Position numbers and translations under genes: made by a program. A stretch of DNA of 64,000 nt from Rhizobiales bacterium YIM 77505 (GTDB taxonomy: Bacteria; Pseudomonadota; Alphaproteobacteria; Rhizobiales; Beijerinckiaceae), in the NCBI GenBank assembly GCA_000745135.1, contig JQNH01000001.1, positions 744,001 through 808,000 of the forward strand, given 5' to 3'. Below are positions 59,619 through 64,000 of this stretch, piece after piece (the stretch's first letter is position 1; each line of letters begins with the position of its first letter). Below the pieces are notes generated by a model that was not told where the DNA came from, did no database searches, and saw nothing but the letters and a program-made list of their open reading frames with translations.

Positions 59619-61103
59619 CTAGGCGGCCAGCACCGCGGGTCCCGCGGGGCTGGCGGAAGCGGCGGGCTCGTCACCACACGCAAGCCGCGCCTGGTCCAAG
59701 GCTTGGCCGATGAGAAGGATCATGGGCGCGTCGGGGAGCGCGGGGCCGCGCGCGAGCGCTCCGAGGCTCGTCGCCCGCGCCTCCTGGTTCTGCCGCGAGA
59801 CGTTGCTCAGGGCGACGGCCGGGGTGCGGGGGCTGAGCCCCTCGGCGATGAGGCGGCGCGCGAGCTCGGCCGCCGTGCGCCGGCCCATATAGACGCAGGT
59901 CGTCGCGCGGGGGTCGGCAAGGGCGGAAAGGTCGAGGTCCGGCGGCAGGGCGCCGTCGCGGTCATGGCCCGTGACGAACTGCACGCGCCGCGAGACCTCG
60001 CGATGGGTGAGGGAGAGGTTGAGCGCCGCCGCGGCGGCGGTCGCCGCGGTCACCCCCGGCACCATGATCACCGGAACGCCCGCGGCGCGGCAGGCCGCGA
60101 TCTCCTCCCCGGCGCGTCCGAAGATCGAGGGATCGCCGCCCTTGAGGCGCACCACGCGCTTGCCCTTGTGGGCCAGCGACAGGATGAGGGCGTTGATGTC
60201 CTCCTGGCGGCAGGCGGGGCCGTGGCCCTCCTTGCCCACGGCGATGCGCCGCGCCTCGCGCCGGGCTAGCTCCAGCACCTGCGGCGTCACCAGCCGGTCA
60301 TGGAGGATGACGTCGGCCGCCTGCAACTCGCGCATGGCCCGCAAGGTGAGGAGCTCCGGATCGCCGGGCCCGGCGCCGACAATCACCACGGTCCCCACGG
60401 AAGGGGTCGGCGTTGTCTCCGCCAGCGTTTCCCGGGCGAGCCGTTCGATCTCGGCAAGCTGCGCGTCCTCCTCGTTCTGGGAGATGAAGGTGACGTCGAC
60501 GAACTTCTCCCAGAAGCGCCGGCGGTCCGCCTTGCCCGGCAGCGTCGCCGCAAGCCGCTCGCGGAAGCCCTTGGCGAGGGCGCTCCAGGCGCCAAGCGAG
60601 CGCGGCAGCACAGCCTCGATGCGGCGGCGGATGGCCTGGGCGAGAACCGGTGCGGCGCCATCCGTCGAGATGCCGATCACCACCGGCGAGCGGTTGACGA
60701 TGGCGCCGAACTGAAAGTCGCAGAAGGCGGGCCGGTCGATGACGTTGACGAGCACGCCGCGGCTGCGCGCGGCCGCCGCGAAGCGGGCCGCCTCCCCATC
60801 CTCCTCCGCCTCCGCCACGGCGAGCGCGGCACCGTCGAGGTCGGCCTCGCGCCAGGGCCGGCGCTGAAGCTCGATCGCCCCGGCCTTCGCCTCCACGAGC
60901 GCCGCGAGCTCCGGCCCCGGATCGGGATGAAGCACCGTCACCCGCGCTCCGGCCGCCGCCAGGAGCTCGGCCTTCCAGGCGACGGCGTCGCCGCCGCCCG
61001 CGACCAGCACGCGCTGGCGCGCAAGATCGAGGAAGACCGGCAGCGTGGTGAGCGGCTGAAGACGCGCCGGGCGCGCGCGGGTCGGCAGGAGAGGGCGGCT
61101 CAT
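59619..61103 (-). CDS. cysG: Siroheme synthase (fused precorrin-2 dehydrogenase/ferrochelatase and uroporphyrinogen-III methyltransferase)
   Basis: Makes siroheme, the cofactor of the sulfite reductase encoded just upstream. At 494 residues it has both halves of CysG. The N-terminal Rossmann domain (VLVAGGGDAVAWKAELLAAA, residues about 31-50) with ISTDGAAPVLAQAIRRRIEA is followed by a C-terminal methyltransferase (VGAGPGDPELLTLRAMRELQ near 242, HDRLV, VRLKGGDPSIFGRAGEEIAA near 320, PGVTAATAAAAALNLSLTHR). Residues SDG of the usual dehydrogenase site read STDGAAP here, as in the family. The ATG at 61103 overlaps the cysI stop by one base (TGATG). Confidence 0.95.
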   Translation of the reverse strand: MSRPLLPTRARPARLQPLTTLPVFLDLARQRVLVAGGGDAVAWKAELLAAAGARVTVLHPDPGPELAALVEAKAGAIELQRRPWREADLDGAALAVAEAEEDGEAARFAAAARSRGVLVNVIDRPAFCDFQFGAIVNRSPVVIGISTDGAAPVLAQAIRRRIEAVLPRSLGAWSALAKGFRERLAATLPGKADRRRFWEKFVDVTFISQNEEDAQLAEIERLARETLAETTPTPSVGTVVIVGAGPGDPELLTLRAMRELQAADVILHDRLVTPQVLELARREARRIAVGKEGHGPACRQEDINALILSLAHKGKRVVRLKGGDPSIFGRAGEEIAACRAAGVPVIMVPGVTAATAAAAALNLSLTHREVSRRVQFVTGHDRDGALPPDLDLSALADPRATTCVYMGRRTAAELARRLIAEGLSPRTPAVALSNVSRQNQEARATSLGALARGPALPDAPMILLIGQALDQARLACGDEPAASASPAGPAVLAA

Positions 61104-62845
61104 CAGGCGGGCTCCCGCGTCGGCGCCGCAAGGGGACCGGTGTCGGCGTGGAAGTCGCGGCCGTTGGCGGTGGCCGCCACCCGCCCGCTGCGGATCAGGA
61201 AGTCGCTGAAGCGCTCGCCGGCGCGGCGCTCGCCGGCGAAGGCGGCAAAAAGCGGATCGAGCGTCGCCACGATGCGGTCGTGGTCGAGGTCCTCCGCATA
61301 GAGCTTCGACAGGCGCGAGCCGTCGAAGGCGCCGCCCAGATAAAGGTTGTAGCGGTCCGGCCCTTTGCCCACGAGGCCGATCTCGGCGATGTAGGGCCTC
61401 GCGCAGCCGTTCGGGCAGCCGGTCATGCGGATGGTGATCTCGTCCTCGGCAAGCCCGTGGGCGGCGAGGCGTTGCTCCAGGGCCGTGACAAGGTGCGGCA
61501 GGTAGCGTTCGCTCTCGGCAAGGGCGAGGCCGCAGGTGGGCAGGGCCACGCAGGCCATGGCATTGCGGCGCAGCGCGCTCGCATAAGCGGCAAGGCCGTG
61601 CTCGGCCATGATCGCCTCCACGGCGGCGCGGCGTTCCGGCCGGACATTGGCGATGATCACGTTCTGGTTGGCGGTGCAGCGGAACTCCCCGTCATGGATC
61701 TGTGCGATCCGCCGCAGGCCCGTGAGGAGTTGCGCCCCGCCGGGAACGTCCCGCAGCCGGCCGTTCTCGATGAAGAGGGTCAGGTGCCAGCGTCCGTTCT
61801 CGCCCTCGACCCAGCCATAGCGGTCGCCGTTGCCGGTGAAGGCGAAGGGGCGCGGCTCCTCGAGGCGCCGGCCGACGCGCCGCTCCACCTCGGCGCGGAA
61901 GGCGGCCAGACCGCGGTTTTCGATCGTGTATTTGAGCCTTGCGTGCTTGCGGTTGGTGCGGTCGCCCCAATCGCGCTGGACGGTGACGACGGCCTCTGCG
62001 ACGGCAAGCGCATCCTCGGGGCGGCAGAAGCCCATCACATCCGCCGTTCGGGGATAGGTGTCGGGCTCTCCATGGGTCATGCCCATGCCGCCGCCGACCG
62101 CCACGTTCCAGCCCTCGACGTCGCCGGCCTCGTCGAGGACGGCGATGAAGCCGAGGTCCTGCGCGAACACATCCACGTCGTTGTCGGGCGGCACCGCCAC
62201 CACCGTCTTGAACTTCCGCGGCAGGTAGGTGCGGCCGTAGATCGGCTCGACGACCTCCTCCTCGCCGCCGGCGATCCTTTCGCCGTCGAGCCAGATCTCC
62301 CGGTAGGCGGGGGTGCGCGGCAGCAGATGGTCGGAGAGGCGTTTGGCAAGGTCGTACGCCGCCGCATGCGCCCGCGAGCGGTGCGGGTTCGCGGCGGCGA
62401 GCACGTTGCGGTTGACGTCGCCGCAGGCGGCGAGGGTGTCGAGAAGGGCGGCGTCGATCGCCTGCATGGTGCGCTTGAGGTTCGCCTTGATGACGCCGTG
62501 GAACTGGAAGGTCTGGCGCGTGGTGAGGCGCAAGGTGCCGTTGGCGTAGTCGCGGGCGATGCGGTCGAGCTGCAGCCACTGCGCCGGCGTCACCACGCCG
62601 CCCGGGATGCGCAGGCGGACCATGAAGGAGAAGGCCTTCTCCATCTTCTTCCTGGTGCGCTCGGGGCGCAGGTCCCGGTCGTCCTGCAGGTACATGCCGT
62701 GGAATTTCACGAGCTGCTGGTCGTCCTCGCCGATGGCGCCGGTCGCCGTTCGCGCGAGCCCCTCCTTGAGGGTGCCGCGCAGGTAAGCGCTCGCCTCCTT
62801 GATGCGCTCATTGCGCGAGAGCTGGCCGGTCATGGCGTCATCCAT
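61103..62845 (-). CDS. cysI: Sulfite reductase hemoprotein subunit
   Basis: Reduces sulfite to sulfide with siroheme and a 4Fe-4S cluster. The 580-residue protein has the duplicated ferredoxin-like and siroheme-binding repeats. Visible parts are LRLTTRQTFQFHGVIKANLK near residue 110, CGDVNRNVLAAANP near 142, LPRKFKTVVAVPPDNDVDVF near 205, and the cluster ligands C-x5-C in ACVALPTCGLALAESERYLP and C-x3-C in MTGCPNGCARPYIAEIGLVG (about 430-490). Length fits CysI rather than the ferredoxin-type enzyme, agreeing with the flavoprotein gene upstream. Confidence 0.94.
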   Translation of the reverse strand: MDDAMTGQLSRNERIKEASAYLRGTLKEGLARTATGAIGEDDQQLVKFHGMYLQDDRDLRPERTRKKMEKAFSFMVRLRIPGGVVTPAQWLQLDRIARDYANGTLRLTTRQTFQFHGVIKANLKRTMQAIDAALLDTLAACGDVNRNVLAAANPHRSRAHAAAYDLAKRLSDHLLPRTPAYREIWLDGERIAGGEEEVVEPIYGRTYLPRKFKTVVAVPPDNDVDVFAQDLGFIAVLDEAGDVEGWNVAVGGGMGMTHGEPDTYPRTADVMGFCRPEDALAVAEAVVTVQRDWGDRTNRKHARLKYTIENRGLAAFRAEVERRVGRRLEEPRPFAFTGNGDRYGWVEGENGRWHLTLFIENGRLRDVPGGAQLLTGLRRIAQIHDGEFRCTANQNVIIANVRPERRAAVEAIMAEHGLAAYASALRRNAMACVALPTCGLALAESERYLPHLVTALEQRLAAHGLAEDEITIRMTGCPNGCARPYIAEIGLVGKGPDRYNLYLGGAFDGSRLSKLYAEDLDHDRIVATLDPLFAAFAGERRAGERFSDFLIRSGRVAATANGRDFHADTGPLAAPTREPA

Positions 62846-63011
62846 CGAGAGAACGTCTCGCCGCTGTCCGTGGCGAGGCGGGATCGGGCGAGAGGGCGGC
62901 GCTGCTCGACACGCCGCAGCAGGACGGAGGCGCGCGGCGTCCTTGCGCCGTCCACATGGCTTGGCGCCCCGCCTTCCCCTCCCCCCTTGTGGGGGAGGGC
63001 AGGGAGGGGGG

Positions 63012-63146
63012 TCGGCAAAGTCGGAGCGCCTTCTGGGAAGGTGAAGCGGGCCGCTTCTACGACCAGCCCATTCCTGCTCGGCCGACGCTCGATGCCCGGC
63101 GACCCTCCTCTCCAGCTCTCCCCCGCAAGGAGGGAGAGGGCGCGTC
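63012..63146 (+). repeat. Dispersed 130-bp repeat with CTCTCCCC hairpin, copy 2
   Basis: Homologous to 16309-16440: GTCGGCAAAGTCGGAG, GCCGCTTCTACGAC, ATGCCCGGCGACCCTCCTCT and the hairpin region CTCTCCCCCGCAAGGAGGGA occur in the same order. It lies in the 465-base gap between the flavoprotein gene and cysI (62846-63310), which holds no convincing gene. Confidence 0.6.
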
Positions 63147-63236
63147 GAGGCTCGACGAGTGGGAGCCCGAGATCGGCGGGGGAGAGGGTGCGCCGAGCCT
63201 CGACCGGTAGGAGCCCGAGATCAGTGGGGGAGAGGG
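63132..63236 (+). repeat. 48-bp tandem repeat, about 2.2 copies
   Basis: Units start with GGGAGAGGG at 63132, 63180 and 63228, an exact 48-base period. Each full unit continues GCG(T/C)CGAG(G/C)CTCGAC and ends GAGCCCGAGATC(G/A)G(C/T)GG. The first unit begins within the hairpin of the neighbouring dispersed repeat. It precedes cysI on the minus strand, so it is transcribed in the message leader or spacer. Confidence 0.65.
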
Positions 63237-63310
63237 TCGGGCGATGGTGCCCTGCGGTCCTTGCTCCTCCGCCGGGAGGGGAGGGGCGATGGGTCGGCGC
63301 TCTGCTCATC

Positions 63311-64000
63311 TCAGTACACGTCCTGCAGGTAGCGCCTGGCGCGCTCGAGATCGGCCACGAAGGCGTCGGCGGCCTCGGGGGAGAGGGCCTTCACGTCGGC
63401 GACGGCGGCGACGAGCATGGCGCGCACGTCCTTCGCCATCGCCGTGGCGTCGCCGCACACATAGAAGCGGGCGCCGTTGTCGAGCCAGTCGACGAGGTCG
63501 CGCCGCTGCTCCCACAGCCGGTGCTGCACGTAGGTCTTCTCGGGCGTGTCCCGGGAGAAGGCGAGGTCGAGGCGGGTGAGGGAGCCGTCGGCGAGGGCGT
63601 CCTGCCATTCGAGCTGATAGAGGAAGTCGTGGGTGAAGCGGCGATCGCCGAAAAACAGCCAGTTGCGGCCCGACGCGCCGACGGCGCGGCGCTCCTGCAC
63701 GAAGGCGCGAAACGGGGCGACGCCGGTGCCGGGCCCCACCATGACGATGTCGGTGCCGGGATCGGGCAGGCGGAAATGCTTGTTCGCCTTCAGCCGCACC
63801 TTCACCGCCGCGCCTCGCTTCAGGCGGTCCGCCACATAGGTCGAGGCGACGCCGGCGCGGGCGCGGCCGTGGCTGACGTAACGGACCGCCGCGACGAGGA
63901 GATGCGCTTCCTCGCCCACCTCCTTGCGGGAGGAGGCGATGGAATAGGCCCGGGGCGGGAGCGGGCGGGTGAGGGCGAGGAGCTGGTCCGGCGTGAGGGG
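63311..64000 (-). CDS. cysJ: Sulfite reductase flavoprotein (CysJ-like), C-terminal part
   Basis: The last 229 residues of an NADPH-flavin reductase; the start lies beyond the window. The FAD-binding motif RAYSIASSRKE is followed by YVSHGRARAGVASTYVADRL and VRLKANKHFRLPDPGTDIVM. The NADPH site is GPGTGVAPFRAFVQERRAVG, and then come LFFGDRRFTHDFLYQLEWQD and the C-terminal FYVCGDATAMAKDVRAML ... RYLQDVY. This is the CysJ/cytochrome-P450-reductase layout, and with cysI downstream it should supply electrons to sulfite reduction. A 465-base repeat-bearing gap separates it from cysI. Confidence 0.9.
   Translation of the reverse strand, partial: PLTPDQLLALTRPLPPRAYSIASSRKEVGEEAHLLVAAVRYVSHGRARAGVASTYVADRLKRGAAVKVRLKANKHFRLPDPGTDIVMVGPGTGVAPFRAFVQERRAVGASGRNWLFFGDRRFTHDFLYQLEWQDALADGSLTRLDLAFSRDTPEKTYVQHRLWEQRRDLVDWLDNGARFYVCGDATAMAKDVRAMLVAAVADVKALSPEAADAFVADLERARRYLQDVY

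Overview
The window is high-GC DNA with the gene families and style of an alphaproteobacterium, most likely of the order Hyphomicrobiales (Rhizobiales). Pointers are a C93 transglutaminase-like peptidase behind a candidate CtrA box, an HWE-type CheB/CheR hybrid kinase, a fused indolepyruvate:ferredoxin oxidoreductase, many Liv, TRAP and sugar ABC transport genes, and abundant palindromic intergenic repeats. The genus cannot be named from this stretch. Genes are dense, often overlapping by 1-4 bases, and both edge genes are cut by the window.

Left part (1-9.4 kb): a Na/Pi cotransporter, part of a myo-inositol cluster (iolE, iolD, and divergent iolG), a periplasmic C93 peptidase, a DUF1007-NicO nickel/cobalt transport pair and a short-chain dehydrogenase. 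From 9.5 to 24.2 kb lies a probable aromatic/2-oxoacid uptake and CoA-activation locus: fused IorAB, a LysR regulator, an acyl-CoA ligase, a complete branched-chain-type ABC transporter and a phenylacetate-CoA-ligase-like protein. An IS481-family element sits exactly at the livF stop codon. Housekeeping genes follow: dapD, dapE, truA, fmt and def (24.6-29.3 kb).

The most interesting block is 29.4-39.2 kb. It carries the six-gene ebo set as two divergent arms, eboD-E-C-A on the minus strand and eboF ... eboB on the plus strand. Two genes lie inside the plus arm: a secreted PQQ-type sugar dehydrogenase and a cytochrome cL (MxaG/XoxG-type). An isopentenyl-diphosphate isomerase gene is at the border. 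This suggests a prenylated or lipid-linked metabolite exported and oxidised in the periplasm.

From 39.3 to 44.9 kb there is a signalling cluster: a CheB/CheR/HWE-kinase hybrid broken by an in-frame TAA, a stand-alone CheB, a Crp/Fnr regulator and a single-domain response regulator. An IS5-family element (44.9-45.8 kb) follows, whose transposase stop codon is supplied by flanking DNA. From 46.8 to 57.4 kb there is an apparent L-fucose-type oxidative sugar pathway: FucU mutarotase, aldo/keto reductase, lactonase, an ABC sugar importer without its ATPase, a DHDPS-family aldolase, a GntR regulator and a TRAP transporter. A solitary GSU2403-family nucleotidyltransferase (57.8-58.9 kb) looks like an accessory insert. 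The window closes with a 1-Cys peroxiredoxin and the assimilatory sulfite reduction genes cysG, cysI and a partial cysJ-like gene.

Several intergenic repeat families run through the window: an approximately 80-bp structured repeat in three copies with compensatory hairpin changes, CTCTCCCC-type palindromes, a 130-bp dispersed repeat, and a 48-bp tandem repeat.
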